Below are positions 1-9,274 of a stretch of 64,000 bases of DNA, piece by piece. The stretch's first letter is position 1, and the number at the start of each line of letters is the position of its first letter. The position numbers and the translations under genes were made by a program. The notes under the pieces are model-generated. The model ran no database searches and was not told the DNA's origin. It was given only the letters and a program-made list of their open reading frames with translations. The DNA comes from Butyrivibrio sp. Its GTDB lineage: Bacteria; Bacillota; Clostridia; Lachnospirales; Lachnospiraceae. The stretch is from contig JAFXTN010000025.1 of assembly GCA_017535785.1 (NCBI GenBank), positions 1 to 64,000 of the forward strand, given 5' to 3'.

Positions 1-261
1 AGGATTCTGAAGGTCGCCGAATTTCTTACCGTTAATCTCTTCCATCTTCTTAACGCCGTCCATAGCCTGAGCCATGATCTCGTCGTTAATCTTACGACCG
101 TCCTCATAGTACTGTGTACATGCCTCTGTTGTGATTGTGAATCCCTGAGGTACAGGAAGACCAATACTTGTCATCTCAGCAAGGTTAGCACCCTTACCAC
201 CGAGAAGGTTACGCATTGTCATGTTACCTTCGTTGAACATATAAACCCACTTGTTCGCCAT
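1..261 (-). CDS. ppdK: Pyruvate, phosphate dikinase, N-terminal part (cut by window edge)
   Basis: The first 87 codons of a gene that continues past base 1. PPDK interconverts pyruvate, ATP and phosphate with PEP, AMP and pyrophosphate; in anaerobic Firmicutes it serves glycolysis and gluconeogenesis in the cytoplasm. The reading starts MANKWVYMF and has the family's GGKGANLAEM signature at residues 21-30, followed by LPVPQGFTITTEAC, the start of the ATP-grasp nucleotide-binding domain. An AAAGG ribosome site precedes the ATG. The phosphohistidine and PEP domains lie outside the window. PEP synthase shares this N-terminal fold, but the opening MANKWVY and the NP at the break fit PPDK better. 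Confidence 0.93.
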   Translation of the reverse strand, partial: MANKWVYMFNEGNMTMRNLLGGKGANLAEMTSIGLPVPQGFTITTEACTQYYEDGRKINDEIMAQAMDGVKKMEEINGKKFGDLQNP

Positions 262-369
262 TGTTTTACCTTTCTTGCCATTCCTCTATAATGGCAACCT
301 TTCATATATACATTTTTATTTATAACTACTGCGGTTCTTTTATCAAAAGTAAAAAGATGCAGTTAATTA

Positions 370-1230
370 TCAAAGATCAGGACCTTGAGCCGGTACAAAA
401 CTGTCGAAGATGTAGATGTCGAAGTTAAGCTTGGCTCTGTCAAGCTCATCCTCACTCTTTATCGTCCATGCGGCAGTGACATTATGGTATAAATGTCTGC
501 AAAGCCAAAGCGATAGATTATAAGGATATTTGTGATTGTAAGCAATGAAATCAGGCTTAGCAAACACATTAAGCATGAGATTCGTAAGTGCAAAATACAA
601 AAAAGTATTGAATTCTTCAGGTTTTTCCTTATGGAACTCATCTGAGAGCTGTCCGCGCATAACTGTGGGATTATGTCTCTTATACCAAATAAGTCCGAGC
701 GGATTGAAGGATTCGATACAATAAACACCCTTGTAATCTCTTAGAAGACTGTCAACCTTAGGGCATACCGAAAGGTCCTTAAGCTCTATCTTCAGCTCAA
801 CTATAAGCGGTATCTTGCCGTCTACAAGCTTAAGGAAATCTTCAAACTTAGGAATGCGTTCATCTGAATCAAGAAGCTTGAACTGCATAAGCTCATCGTA
901 TGTATAATCGATGACCTTGCCCTTTGCAGGTGTTCCGTCCGCATTTCTTGCAACTCTCTCAAGTGTGAAATCATGAAAGATAACGGGTACGCCGTCCTTG
1001 GAGAGCTGAACATCACACTCTATTCCGTATCCGGCGTCAACTGCCTTCTTAAAAGCAGCCATCGAATTCTCGGGAGCTTCACTGTTGTTATCATGAAGTC
1101 CTCGGTGAGCATATAAAACTTTGACATGGGGTTCTCTTGACGGCTTACAAATCATTCTGGGCATTATGAGAACAAAATAAAGTGCCGTCAGAATAACCAA
1201 AACAGCGCATAAAACCTCGAAAAAGAACAT
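370..1230 (-). CDS. Membrane-anchored glycerophosphodiester phosphodiesterase family protein
   Basis: A 286-residue GDPD-fold enzyme, expected to hydrolyse glycerophosphodiesters to glycerol 3-phosphate and an alcohol. One hydrophobic helix (residues about 4-23) anchors it in the membrane; the TIM-barrel follows. Family residues are visible: His42-Arg43 in AHRG, Glu54 in APENS, the metal pair Glu71 and Asp73 in ECDVQ, and His86 in IFHD. I chose the ATG at 1230 because an AGGA site lies 10 bases upstream; a GTG three codons earlier sits too close to that site. It stands alone downstream of the MFS gene on the same strand. Substrate is unknown. Confidence 0.88.
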   Translation of the reverse strand: MFFFEVLCAVLVILTALYFVLIMPRMICKPSREPHVKVLYAHRGLHDNNSEAPENSMAAFKKAVDAGYGIECDVQLSKDGVPVIFHDFTLERVARNADGTPAKGKVIDYTYDELMQFKLLDSDERIPKFEDFLKLVDGKIPLIVELKIELKDLSVCPKVDSLLRDYKGVYCIESFNPLGLIWYKRHNPTVMRGQLSDEFHKEKPEEFNTFLYFALTNLMLNVFAKPDFIAYNHKYPYNLSLWLCRHLYHNVTAAWTIKSEDELDRAKLNFDIYIFDSFVPAQGPDL

Positions 1231-1321
1231 CCAAATCACTTCCTAATGTCATATTTTTAACGCGTCCGCTAAATATTTTACAGCCTAATTGTCTAATTGA
1301 CAACAAAAAAATGAAGAAATA

Positions 1322-2629
1322 TCAGTCATCTATATCAAAATTTTCCAAAATAGTCTTCTTTTTATCCGGACGTGTATCTCCGTGCTTTACCATAAGCATT
1401 GTTGCAAACGCAAGCATCGAGAAGATAAACGAATACGGAAACAGTGTTTTATATGAGATATGCTCAAGCAAAAATCCTGAGAAAATAGGTGTAAATACCT
1501 GAGCTGCCATTGAGAAAGTATAATACATACCGGTAAACTTACCGATATCTCCTGCCTTACACATCTCAACCACCATAGGATAAGAGTTTACATTGATAGA
1601 TGCCCATCCGATACCTACCAAAACAAAGCATATATTAATAAAGAACGAAAAGCTGTGGAACATTCCCGCTGTTATATAACCCGTCGCCATAATGACTATT
1701 CCGATAAGGATCGTCTTTTTTCTTCCGATCTTACCGGATATAATGGCGATCGGAACATAGCTGAGTGTTGCAGCTACCGTTGCGACCAAAAGACATGTCG
1801 CATAAGCTCCGTCTCTGAGGTCCCATACTTCAACAACAAATCTTGAAAATGCAGTGGTCACTGCGTTGTAAGCCGTATACCAAAGAAAAACGGACATAAG
1901 AAGGAATAATAAGCTCTTCTCAACCTCTTTTGACACGGTTGTCTTTTCTCTGAAGGAGCTTCCCTCTTCTTCAAGTTCCTCTCCGAGTGAAAAAAGTCCG
2001 CCCTCTTCTTTTATCTTTTTCTTTATAACATTCTCTTTGATGGTAAAAACAAGAATGCCTATTCCGATAGCCATGCAGAGGATTACGCTGATAGTAAAAG
2101 GCATGTAGTTGGTTTCTGCGGGATTAGCTGCCTCTTTTAACAAAACCTTAGTCATAACAAGCACATATATACCGCCGAGCGTTCCCATAAGATTGATTAT
2201 GGCGTTGGCCGAGCTACGGACCGGCGCGGGTGTCAGATCAGGCATTAGCGAAACTGCAGGTGATCTGAATATTCCCATTGAAATAAGAAGGAGTAAAAGA
2301 ACTCCGATAAATATTAGAAGGTTTCCGCTGTTTCTGGCAACAGCAATAAGTATGTATAAGAATGCGATGGAAAGGACCGTACCTGTGATTATATACGGCA
2401 TTCTCTTACCAATGCGGGTATCGGTCTTATCGGAAAGAGATCCGAAAAGCGGAAGAAGGAAAAGAGCCAGGACATTGTCCATTGCCATAACGGCTCCTGT
2501 CGCGGTCTCCCCAAGGCCGAATGTATACTTCAAGATCTTTGGGATCTCATTATCGTAAAATTGCCAAAATGCACAGATGGCAAGAAATGCAAATCCGATC
2601 AGTAAAGTTCTCTTGTAGTTAAGCTTCAT
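1322..2629 (-). CDS. MFS transporter (GPH/SLC45-like sugar carrier)
   Basis: A 435-residue, roughly 12-helix permease. The loop after helix 2 carries the MFS motif A variant GSLSDKTDTRIGKR (residues 63-76), and a charged central loop (about 205-240, rich in Glu and Lys) divides the halves. The N-terminal FWQFYDNEIPKIL and the overall layout resemble the glycoside-pentoside-hexuronide and SLC45-type carriers that move sugars with cations, but no residue fixes the substrate. It is transcribed away from the ABC-F gene, sharing a 174-base divergent intergenic region. Function as a transporter is secure; sugar specificity is inference. Confidence 0.82.
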   Translation of the reverse strand: MKLNYKRTLLIGFAFLAICAFWQFYDNEIPKILKYTFGLGETATGAVMAMDNVLALFLLPLFGSLSDKTDTRIGKRMPYIITGTVLSIAFLYILIAVARNSGNLLIFIGVLLLLLISMGIFRSPAVSLMPDLTPAPVRSSANAIINLMGTLGGIYVLVMTKVLLKEAANPAETNYMPFTISVILCMAIGIGILVFTIKENVIKKKIKEEGGLFSLGEELEEEGSSFREKTTVSKEVEKSLLFLLMSVFLWYTAYNAVTTAFSRFVVEVWDLRDGAYATCLLVATVAATLSYVPIAIISGKIGRKKTILIGIVIMATGYITAGMFHSFSFFINICFVLVGIGWASINVNSYPMVVEMCKAGDIGKFTGMYYTFSMAAQVFTPIFSGFLLEHISYKTLFPYSFIFSMLAFATMLMVKHGDTRPDKKKTILENFDIDD

Positions 2630-2726
2630 TCTTATGTCCCCTTTACACTATTAATTAAGTACACATATTTTCATGCCTATATATAATATCTTATAATCAC
2701 ATCAAAAACAAATGGCGGCCGATATA

Positions 2727-2755
2727 TTGCATTTTATGGAAGATTCTCCTATAAT
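2727..2755 (+). promoter_or_regulatory. Promoter of the ABC-F gene
   Basis: TTGCAT at 2727-2732 and TATAAT at 2750-2755 with a 17-base spacer, a near-consensus vegetative promoter. Predicted start of transcription is about 2762, giving a 5' leader of roughly 40 bases to the ATG at 2804. Confidence 0.75.
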
Positions 2756-2803
2756 ACGAACTGTTGCAAAGATAATTGATTTTATTAAGTGAGGCTATTT
2801 TTA

Positions 2804-4444
2804 ATGATAAGTGCTAATAATGTAACTTTACGAGTAGGTAAAAAGGCTCTTTTCGAGGATGTAAACATCAAGTTCACCGAGGGGAACTGCTATGGTATCA
2901 TCGGTGCCAACGGTGCAGGTAAGTCAACATTCCTTAAGATCCTTTCAGGACAGATCGAGACAACAAACGGTGATATCGCTATAACACCCGGTCAGCGTCT
3001 CTCCTTCCTTGAGCAGGACCACTTCAAATACGATAACGATGTTGTTCTTGATACTGTTATTGCAGGTAACGCAAGACTTTTCGAGATCAAGAACGAAAAG
3101 GATGCCATTTATGCCAAAGAGGACTTCTCTGATGAGGACGGTATCCGCGCAAGTGAGCTCGAGGCTGAATTTGCCGAGATGAACGGATGGGAAGCTGAGT
3201 CTGATGCAGAGTCTCTTCTCAACGGACTTGGAATAGAAACCGAGAACCACTACAAGCTCATGAAAGATCTTGACGGTAATCAGAAGGTCAAGGTTCTTCT
3301 TGCGAGAGCTCTTTTCGGTAATCCCGATATCCTCCTTCTCGACGAGCCTACCAACCACTTGGATCTTGATGCTATTGCATGGCTCGAGGAGTTCCTTATC
3401 AACTTTGAGAATACCGTTATCGTGGTATCTCATGACCGTTACTTCCTTAATAAAGTTTGCACATATATCGCAGATATCGACTACGGCAAGATCCAGCTCT
3501 TTGCCGGTAACTATGACTTCTGGTATGAATCTTCACAGCTCATGATCAGACAGATGAAGGAAGCCAATAAGAAAAAAGAGGAACAGATCAAGGAACTTAA
3601 AGAGTTCATCGCTCGTTTCTCTGCTAACGCAAGTAAGTCCAAGCAGGCTACTTCAAGAAAGAAAGCTCTTGAGAAGATCGAGCTTGATACTATCAAGCCT
3701 TCAAGCAGAAAATATCCTTATATTGATTTCAGACCCGAAAGAGAGATTGGTAACGAGGTACTTACAGTTGACGGAATCTCCAAGACCATCAACGGAGAAA
3801 AGGTACTTGATAACATCTCATTCGTTGTTCAGCACGATGACAAGATCGCATTTGTCGGCGGCAATGAGCTTGCAAAGACTACTCTCTTCCAGATCCTTAC
3901 AGGTGAGATCGAGCCCGATGAGGGAACTTATAAATGGGGTGTAACTACATCTCAGGCTTATTTCCCCAAGGACAGCACTAAGGAATTCGACAATGACTAC
4001 AATATCACAGAGTGGCTTACAGGCTATTCAGAGATCAAGGACGCTACATACGTAAGAGGTTTCCTTGGACGTATGCTCTTTGCCGGTGAAGACGGTGTTA
4101 AGAAGGTTAAAGTCCTTTCCGGAGGAGAAAAGGTTCGTTGTCTCCTTTCAAAGATGATGATCAGCGGTGCAAACTGTCTCATTTTCGATGAGCCTACAAA
4201 CCACCTCGACATGGAATCAATCTCCGCTCTTAACGACGGAATGATCAAGTTCCCCGGAGTTGAGCTTTTTGCTTGTCGTGACCACCAGGTAGTTCAGACT
4301 ACAGCCAACAGAATAATGGAGATCCTTCCCGACGGAACACTTGTTGACAAGCGCTCTACCTATGATGAGTATCTTGAAAGCGACGAGATGGCAAGAAAAC
4401 GTACAGTTTATAATACAGTAGCTGAGGAAGAGGAAGACGACTGA
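2804..4444 (+). CDS. ABC-F family ATPase, YkpA/YbiT type, with one degenerate ATP site
   Basis: A 546-residue soluble protein with two ATPase domains joined by a charged helical linker (about 240-290) and no membrane segments, the layout of ABC-F proteins that act on ribosomes. Domain 1 has a full Walker A (GANGAGKS, 34-41), Walker B Asp180-Glu181 and switch His210, but its signature is LDGNQ (156-160). Domain 2 has a poor P-loop, GGNELAKT (352-359), a good signature LSGGE (438-442), Asp462-Glu463, and Arg492 where the switch His is expected. The ATG at 2804 is preferred over a GTG at 2789 because the AAGTGAGG site overlaps that GTG. purC follows 37 bases later. Confidence 0.9.
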   Translation: MISANNVTLRVGKKALFEDVNIKFTEGNCYGIIGANGAGKSTFLKILSGQIETTNGDIAITPGQRLSFLEQDHFKYDNDVVLDTVIAGNARLFEIKNEKDAIYAKEDFSDEDGIRASELEAEFAEMNGWEAESDAESLLNGLGIETENHYKLMKDLDGNQKVKVLLARALFGNPDILLLDEPTNHLDLDAIAWLEEFLINFENTVIVVSHDRYFLNKVCTYIADIDYGKIQLFAGNYDFWYESSQLMIRQMKEANKKKEEQIKELKEFIARFSANASKSKQATSRKKALEKIELDTIKPSSRKYPYIDFRPEREIGNEVLTVDGISKTINGEKVLDNISFVVQHDDKIAFVGGNELAKTTLFQILTGEIEPDEGTYKWGVTTSQAYFPKDSTKEFDNDYNITEWLTGYSEIKDATYVRGFLGRMLFAGEDGVKKVKVLSGGEKVRCLLSKMMISGANCLIFDEPTNHLDMESISALNDGMIKFPGVELFACRDHQVVQTTANRIMEILPDGTLVDKRSTYDEYLESDEMARKRTVYNTVAEEEEDD

Positions 4445-4481
4445 TAAAGTTATCTTTTCTATATATTAAGGAGGAGCAATT

Positions 4482-5357
4482 ATGCAAACATTTAGTCCTG
4501 TAAAAGAAGGTAAGGTTCGTGAGATCTATGATATCGGTGAAAACCTGATCATGGTAGCAACAGACAGAATCTCTGCTTTCGATGTAATTCTCAAAAACAA
4601 AGTAACCAAGAAAGGTGCTGTTCTTACTCAGATGTCCAGATTCTGGTTTGATTACACCAAAGACATCGTGGCTAACCACATGATCAGCGTAGATACAGCT
4701 GATATGCCTGAATACTTCAGAACACCTGATTTCACAGGAAACAGCATGCTTTGCAAAAAGCTCACAATGATCCCTGTTGAGTGCATCGTCCGCGGATATA
4801 TCACAGGAAGCGGCTGGGCAAGCTACAAGGAAAACGGAACCGTATGCGGAATCAAGCTTCCCGAGGGTCTTAAAGAGTGCGACAAGCTCCCTGAACCCAT
4901 CTACACTCCCAGCACAAAGGCTGAGATTGGTGATCACGATGAGAACATCGATTTCGAAAAGAGCGTTGAGGTTCTTGAAAAGGAATTCCCCGGCAAGGGT
5001 CTTGAGTACGCAACCAAGATCAAGGATTGCACTATTGCTCTTTACAAGAAATGTGCTGACTACGCTCTCACTCGCGGCATCATTATCGCTGATACAAAGT
5101 TTGAGTTCGGTATTGATGAAAACGGCAACGTTGTTCTTGCAGATGAGATGCTCACACCTGACAGCTCACGTTTCTGGCCTGTAGACGGCTATGAGCCCGG
5201 ACACGGACAGCCTTCATTTGATAAGCAGTTCGTTCGTGACTACTTAAAGGCTAATCCCGAGTGTGACTACAATCTTCCTCAGGATGTCATCGATAAGACA
5301 ATAGCTAAGTACCTCGAAGCATATAAGCTTCTTACAGGAACTGAACTTAACGTATAA
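4482..5357 (+). CDS. purC: Phosphoribosylaminoimidazole-succinocarboxamide synthase
   Basis: SAICAR synthetase, step eight of inosinate synthesis: CAIR, aspartate and ATP give SAICAR. The 291 residues include the family opening GKVREIYD, the nucleotide-binding ATDRISAFD (about 27-35), [14 protein letters not shown] in the middle and [10 protein letters not shown] near the C-terminus, all typical of the longer eukaryote/Clostridium-like PurC. A strong AAGGAGGAG site lies just before the ATG. It is isolated from other pur genes in this window, sitting between the ABC-F gene and a terminator. Confidence 0.96.
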   Translation: MQTFSPVKEGKVREIYDIGENLIMVATDRISAFDVILKNKVTKKGAVLTQMSRFWFDYTKDIVANHMISVDTADMPEYFRTPDFTGNSMLCKKLTMIPVECIVRGYITGSGWASYKENGTVCGIKLPEGLKECDKLPEPIYTPSTKAEIGDHDENIDFEKSVEVLEKEFPGKGLEYATKIKDCTIALYKKCADYALTRGIIIADTKFEFGIDENGNVVLADEMLTPDSSRFWPVDGYEPGHGQPSFDKQFVRDYLKANPECDYNLPQDVIDKTIAKYLEAYKLLTGTELNV

Positions 5358-5374
5358 TAATTGATACAAAAACT

Positions 5375-5412
5375 AACGGCTTGAGTACATCACGTACCCA
5401 AGCCGTTTTTTT
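5375..5412 (+). terminator. Rho-independent terminator after purC
   Basis: AACGGCTTG (5375-5383) pairs with CAAGCCGTT (5399-5407), with an inner GTAC/GTAC extension, followed by a run of seven T. It ends purC transcription and lies just before the convergent gene ending at 5439. Confidence 0.88.
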
Positions 5413-5438
5413 AATACATTTCTTTGATGATCCAATGA

Positions 5439-7211
5439 TCAGTCACTTTCATATTTTACGAGCTTATCAAATATGATCCTGTACTCTCCGCCACCCTTAA
5501 ATTCAAAGATTATATCTCCGGAATCCTCAGTGCCTTCCACAAAGCCTGCCACACCTTTTATCTCCATTTTTACCTCATCATTTTTATCTACCCCGATAAG
5601 CTTGTGATCGGGAGTTGTGTAATACAGGAAATCGGTTAATGTGTCATAAGCAAGACTCGGACAAACATCCGGTCCGCCTTCATATGAATATATTCGCTCA
5701 ATGGCATCTCCGCTTACATGGTATATATCCTTCCCTTCCGTGGAAAGCCATATATTATTAGCTTCATCATCCGAAACGATCTCGTAAATGGGATCATCTC
5801 CTTCTTTTAGGATCACATCTCCTGCTTTTCCGTCTATCCATGTGGCATAGTGAATATCGCCTTCGTTTGTATACAGAAACTTATAATCGTCTTTATCTTT
5901 GGCCACGGTTCCAACCGTCTCTTCTATCTCGTTTTCTGCAAACGGAACAGTATTCATATCCTTATCAAGCCAATAATAAGGACCTCCACTGAAGCCCTCA
6001 TCGCAAATAACGATCCCGTCAAAAGAATCTTCTAAGATAAAATGCGCATAACTATCTATATCCATATTTGCTTTAGGATAGATCTCGGTTTTTACTCCCG
6101 AAGCGGAATAAATAAGCTCACATCCATTATCTCCGGCAGTATGACAATAAATTTTATTATGGTCATTTATAAGCATTTTATTCTCATCGACATTTAAATA
6201 GATCTCAGTATAATCAGGTTCATTAGCAGAATATATTTCATCAAATTTTCCATCATGAAGACAATAATATTTATCCCCATCGTATAGCGGTCTTAGATAA
6301 ACAGTCTTTCCATCATTGCTCATACTGAGGATTTCATAATAATCATAACCAAGATCATACTCATAAATTGGATTATCTTCTTTATCGAATACACAGATCT
6401 TGTACTTCTGATCACCATTATATACGTCATACCATGCTTCTTCTGTACAAATATACCCCGAATTAGGGGACATTGCAGCGTATGTGACCTGGTTTACGGA
6501 TTTATGTGTCATGGTGGTCCTATTTAGAAGGTCATTGACCTTTAGCTTCATGTCATCATCAATATAATACAGCGTACCGCCGTAATAACTGCAGGCGTAT
6601 CCTATAGCATGATCGATATATTCCGTAGTCAGATCTTCGCAGTTTATAAAATAAAGATTATTATCATTATCAATAACTACGCCGATGTGACCTGCGGGGA
6701 TAAAGAGCATGTTGCTGAGATTATTTTTAAATTCATCGTTTACTACGCCCCTATTGTTATATAAAATGCCATTATTTTGAGCAAGCATCACTTCTTCCGA
6801 GTCATTGTCGATAAATTCGGATACAACGGGGCTTTTAAAAGAATAATAAATTGACCAGAAATTGGGAATGATAAAAAAACATCCCATGAATACGAACAAC
6901 ACAATAAGAACGATCGTAGTCAGCTTTACTTCTTTCTTATTTTCCGGGTTTCTTATTATCTTTAATGTTTCTTTTATCTTTTCTATAAAAAGAAAAGGAT
7001 TCTTTTTAGGCTTCTTTTCAGGCTCTTTTTCCAAAAACTCAGCTATTTCCTGCCTGGAGTAATTGATCTCACCTGCCACGACGGGAGCCTTCAATTCCGG
7101 GATTTCCACCTTTTCCCAATCTGTGTCATCCATTTTCATAATGGGACTTCCGCAGATCGGGCAATACTTCGCTCCCTCATTAAGTTCATGACCGCAATTA
7201 TAGCATTTCAT
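5439..7211 (-). CDS. Zinc-ribbon membrane protein with large extracytoplasmic beta-propeller-like domain
   Basis: A 590-residue protein of no recognised specific function. It starts with a zinc ribbon (Cys3, Cys6, Cys17, Cys20), then a charged linker, then a single membrane helix near residues 100-122. The remaining ~470 residues are extracellular and made of repeated short beta segments rich in Tyr, Asp and Gly (for example YYGGTLYYIDDDMKL), resembling DUF5050-type propellers and the smaller protein at 32113. The first ATG is kept because AAGGA lies about 9 bases upstream. The topology suggests a sensor or scaffold reading the cell exterior; that is inference only. Confidence 0.7.
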   Translation of the reverse strand: MKCYNCGHELNEGAKYCPICGSPIMKMDDTDWEKVEIPELKAPVVAGEINYSRQEIAEFLEKEPEKKPKKNPFLFIEKIKETLKIIRNPENKKEVKLTTIVLIVLFVFMGCFFIIPNFWSIYYSFKSPVVSEFIDNDSEEVMLAQNNGILYNNRGVVNDEFKNNLSNMLFIPAGHIGVVIDNDNNLYFINCEDLTTEYIDHAIGYACSYYGGTLYYIDDDMKLKVNDLLNRTTMTHKSVNQVTYAAMSPNSGYICTEEAWYDVYNGDQKYKICVFDKEDNPIYEYDLGYDYYEILSMSNDGKTVYLRPLYDGDKYYCLHDGKFDEIYSANEPDYTEIYLNVDENKMLINDHNKIYCHTAGDNGCELIYSASGVKTEIYPKANMDIDSYAHFILEDSFDGIVICDEGFSGGPYYWLDKDMNTVPFAENEIEETVGTVAKDKDDYKFLYTNEGDIHYATWIDGKAGDVILKEGDDPIYEIVSDDEANNIWLSTEGKDIYHVSGDAIERIYSYEGGPDVCPSLAYDTLTDFLYYTTPDHKLIGVDKNDEVKMEIKGVAGFVEGTEDSGDIIFEFKGGGEYRIIFDKLVKYESD

Positions 7212-7289
7212 TAGTCTTTCCTTTTTCCGCTTATGTATTCTAATTGATTATAATATCAGGGTAATGAACTGACAATAGCGATAGCAGGA

Positions 7290-7319
7290 TTGTTTACAAC
7301 GCTTTCGCCTATTTATAAA
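7290..7319 (+). promoter_or_regulatory. Candidate promoter of an intergenic transcript
   Basis: TTGTTT (7290-7295) and TATAAA (7314-7319) with an 18-base spacer, on the strand opposite to both neighbouring genes. The expected start is about 7326. Confidence 0.5.
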
Positions 7320-7416
7320 CTATTCCTAAAACTTCTAAGAAATCTATGAAATCCCACCCAAAAGCTAATGGTGGGAACTTAAGAGACGATATATAGAGTG
7401 AAGGAGGAAAGGGAAC

Positions 7417-7440
7417 ATGAATAACCTTTCAGAATTATAA
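7417..7440 (+). CDS. Seven-residue micro-ORF inside the candidate small RNA
   Basis: Reads MNNLSEL then TAA. The AAGGAGG site is 9 bases upstream of the ATG, as good as any in this window. The stop codon abuts the 5' arm of the terminator stem, so a ribosome finishing here would sit on that arm. Translation is predicted from the site only. Confidence 0.4.
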   Translation: MNNLSEL

Positions 7441-7482
7441 AGTACCGTCACTGCGGCAGGATCCCGGTGGCGGTACTTTTTT
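7441..7482 (+). terminator. Strong terminator of the intergenic transcript
   Basis: AGTACCGTCAC (7441-7451) pairs with GTGGCGGTACT (7467-7477) including one G-U pair, followed by T-rich sequence. The T run is on the plus strand. It may also serve weakly on the minus strand behind the gene ending at 7533. Confidence 0.8.
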
Positions 7483-7532
7483 ATCTTTCTTTATGTATTT
7501 AAGCTGTTGAGCTAAGTCATATGCTCTTTTTT

Positions 7533-9164
7533 CTAAGCTTCATTCTCGTACGGATTAACCGGCTGTTCCGGCAATCCTCTCTTTGTCAGGATCTGGATCA
7601 CGAGTCTCACGATACCTATCAGTATCAGATATGTTCCAACTGTAATAGATTTACCGTAATTAAGGCGCTGAGGCATAAATAACGTGATTATACCAAGGTT
7701 AAGGTTGATAACGGCAATCGTGATCATCCAGAATATTCCGCCCCTTTTGATGGTATCCTTGTGCTTAACTATAAAGAGCACACTGGCAACCGCAAGGTAA
7801 AAGAAAATAATTGAAACAAGTGCATTGGTCCACTTCGGTATTCTCTCAATATTGGAAAGTATAAAGACCATAAAGCTTAGTACAAATATGTGGAATACCA
7901 TTCGGCCACGCTTAATAAAGGCTTTTTCCTCACGAAGACCGGCTTTAACAAGTCTTGTAGAGCTCCATATCGCAATAGAAAGCGCAACTCCTCCGCCTAT
8001 AAAGTTATAGACAGCCTGCGGTGTGGCAAGGAATATAATACCCAGTAATATAAGAAAGACATCGATGATACCTTGCTGCGTCTTAAGAGCTTCAAGGATC
8101 CTTATCTTCTCGAATTCGCGCCACAGAGAACCGAAGAACTTACCCAAAAGGATCTTGGTCTTGCTCTCAGCTCCCGCTGCTGAAAGGATGATCGTTCCAA
8201 AATCATGGATCCCGCTCTTTGAAATATCTTCAAGCGAAACTGCTCCGCCCGATTTCATCGAATCAAACATATCCTTGGTAAAGGACTTACGCTGTTCCAT
8301 TGTGGCGTTACCGATCCAATCATCAATGACCCTGTTAAGTCCGGCGCTCTCTTCAGTCACATGCTTTTTGGCAACAAAATGGTCGCCCTCAACCTGCCAG
8401 GTCATACCCGAATGCTGCAAAAACTTGCTTGCATCGCTGGCAACGATCTTATGCGCAACTGGCAGTTCAAAGAGCATTCCGACAATACTGTACGTCGGGA
8501 TGATATGAGTAAGCTTCCATTTGATATCTTCAAACTTCTTCATATCGATAAGCTCAGGGCAAAATCCCGGGCCGTCATTGCTGTAGATCTGCTTTATCCT
8601 GTCCTGAACTTCATCGGATATATGCATTGCGGCATAAAGAGCCAGATTACCGCCCTTCGAATGTCCGCCTACATACACATCACCTGAGTACTTATTCAGG
8701 ATATGATTAAGATATTTAACAGCAGCTTTCTGCGCCTTTATCTCTTCAAAGCTGATCTGGAAATCCATTCTCCAGTCATCGATCTCCATCGTGGTTCCTC
8801 TGAACACAACAAACAATGCACCCGGAAGATGCACTGTAAAAGCAGTGATCATCATATCTCTCTCGGTATCTTTGATATCAAGATAGTCGGAAAGACGAAG
8901 CTCACCAAATCTCTTGGAAAATCTCATATAGTAAGGCACCCAGCCAAAGTCTGTCCTAGGCGCACCTTCCATGGGATTATTCTTTATAAACTCTTCGGAT
9001 GCTTTTTTTATGCTGACACTTCCCTCTTCATCCTTACCGGGAACAATCCCGGCAAGATCATTGTAAACAAGAAGAGAAAGCGCAAGATTATCAACTTCGT
9101 TAAAAGGCGATCTTCCAAAAGTCAGATCTCCGCGCCATTTTATATAATTGATCAGATTCGCCAT
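7533..9164 (-). CDS. Mbeg1/DUF2974-type alpha/beta hydrolase with C-terminal membrane helices
   Basis: A 543-residue protein. Residues 1-300 form a lipase-like domain: FRGT (121-124, oxyanion hole) and the nucleophile elbow GHSKG with Ser169. The opening MANLINYIKWRGD and SPFNEVDNL are typical of the DUF2974 family. The C-terminal ~180 residues hold five or so membrane helices ending in a polar tail with Pro and Asn. An esterase or lipase acting at the membrane is likely; substrate unknown. I chose the ATG at 9164 since GGAG lies six bases upstream; a start nine codons earlier has no good site. Confidence 0.78.
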   Translation of the reverse strand: MANLINYIKWRGDLTFGRSPFNEVDNLALSLLVYNDLAGIVPGKDEEGSVSIKKASEEFIKNNPMEGAPRTDFGWVPYYMRFSKRFGELRLSDYLDIKDTERDMMITAFTVHLPGALFVVFRGTTMEIDDWRMDFQISFEEIKAQKAAVKYLNHILNKYSGDVYVGGHSKGGNLALYAAMHISDEVQDRIKQIYSNDGPGFCPELIDMKKFEDIKWKLTHIIPTYSIVGMLFELPVAHKIVASDASKFLQHSGMTWQVEGDHFVAKKHVTEESAGLNRVIDDWIGNATMEQRKSFTKDMFDSMKSGGAVSLEDISKSGIHDFGTIILSAAGAESKTKILLGKFFGSLWREFEKIRILEALKTQQGIIDVFLILLGIIFLATPQAVYNFIGGGVALSIAIWSSTRLVKAGLREEKAFIKRGRMVFHIFVLSFMVFILSNIERIPKWTNALVSIIFFYLAVASVLFIVKHKDTIKRGGIFWMITIAVINLNLGIITLFMPQRLNYGKSITVGTYLILIGIVRLVIQILTKRGLPEQPVNPYENEA

Positions 9165-9211
9165 ATTTTGCTCCATCGTCCGTGAAATCAAAACCTATTT
9201 CTATTATATAT

Positions 9212-9246
9212 AAAAAAGGAACCGCATTCAAAATGAACACGATTCC
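9212..9246 (-). terminator. Terminator after thrH
   Basis: On the minus strand GGAAT..TTCA pairs imperfectly with TGAA..GTTCC (9218-9246 on the plus strand) and is followed by a run of six T. It separates thrH from the downstream hydrolase gene. Confidence 0.6.
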
Positions 9247-9274
9247 TCATATTTATCTGATCAAAAAATTCAGA

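Larger units (their letters stand above)
7326..7482 (+). ncRNA. Candidate structured small RNA with a seven-codon ORF
   Basis: The 321-base gap between 7212 and 7532 is not empty. Downstream of the promoter there is a perfect 7-bp hairpin (TCCCACC 7352-7358, GGTGGGA 7370-7376), then an AAGGAGG ribosome site (7401-7407), a seven-codon ORF (7417-7440), then a strong terminator (7441-7482). Both flanking genes are on the minus strand, so the unit is a free-standing plus-strand transcript of about 155 bases. I recognise no Rfam family. It may be a dual-function RNA, a decoy for ribosomes, or a leader whose gene was lost. Confidence 0.5.

Noticed and set aside
1240-1321. Terminator TTGTC-AATTA-GACAA after the MFS gene
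   Set aside because: Five A/T-rich pairs only and no T-run in the right place.
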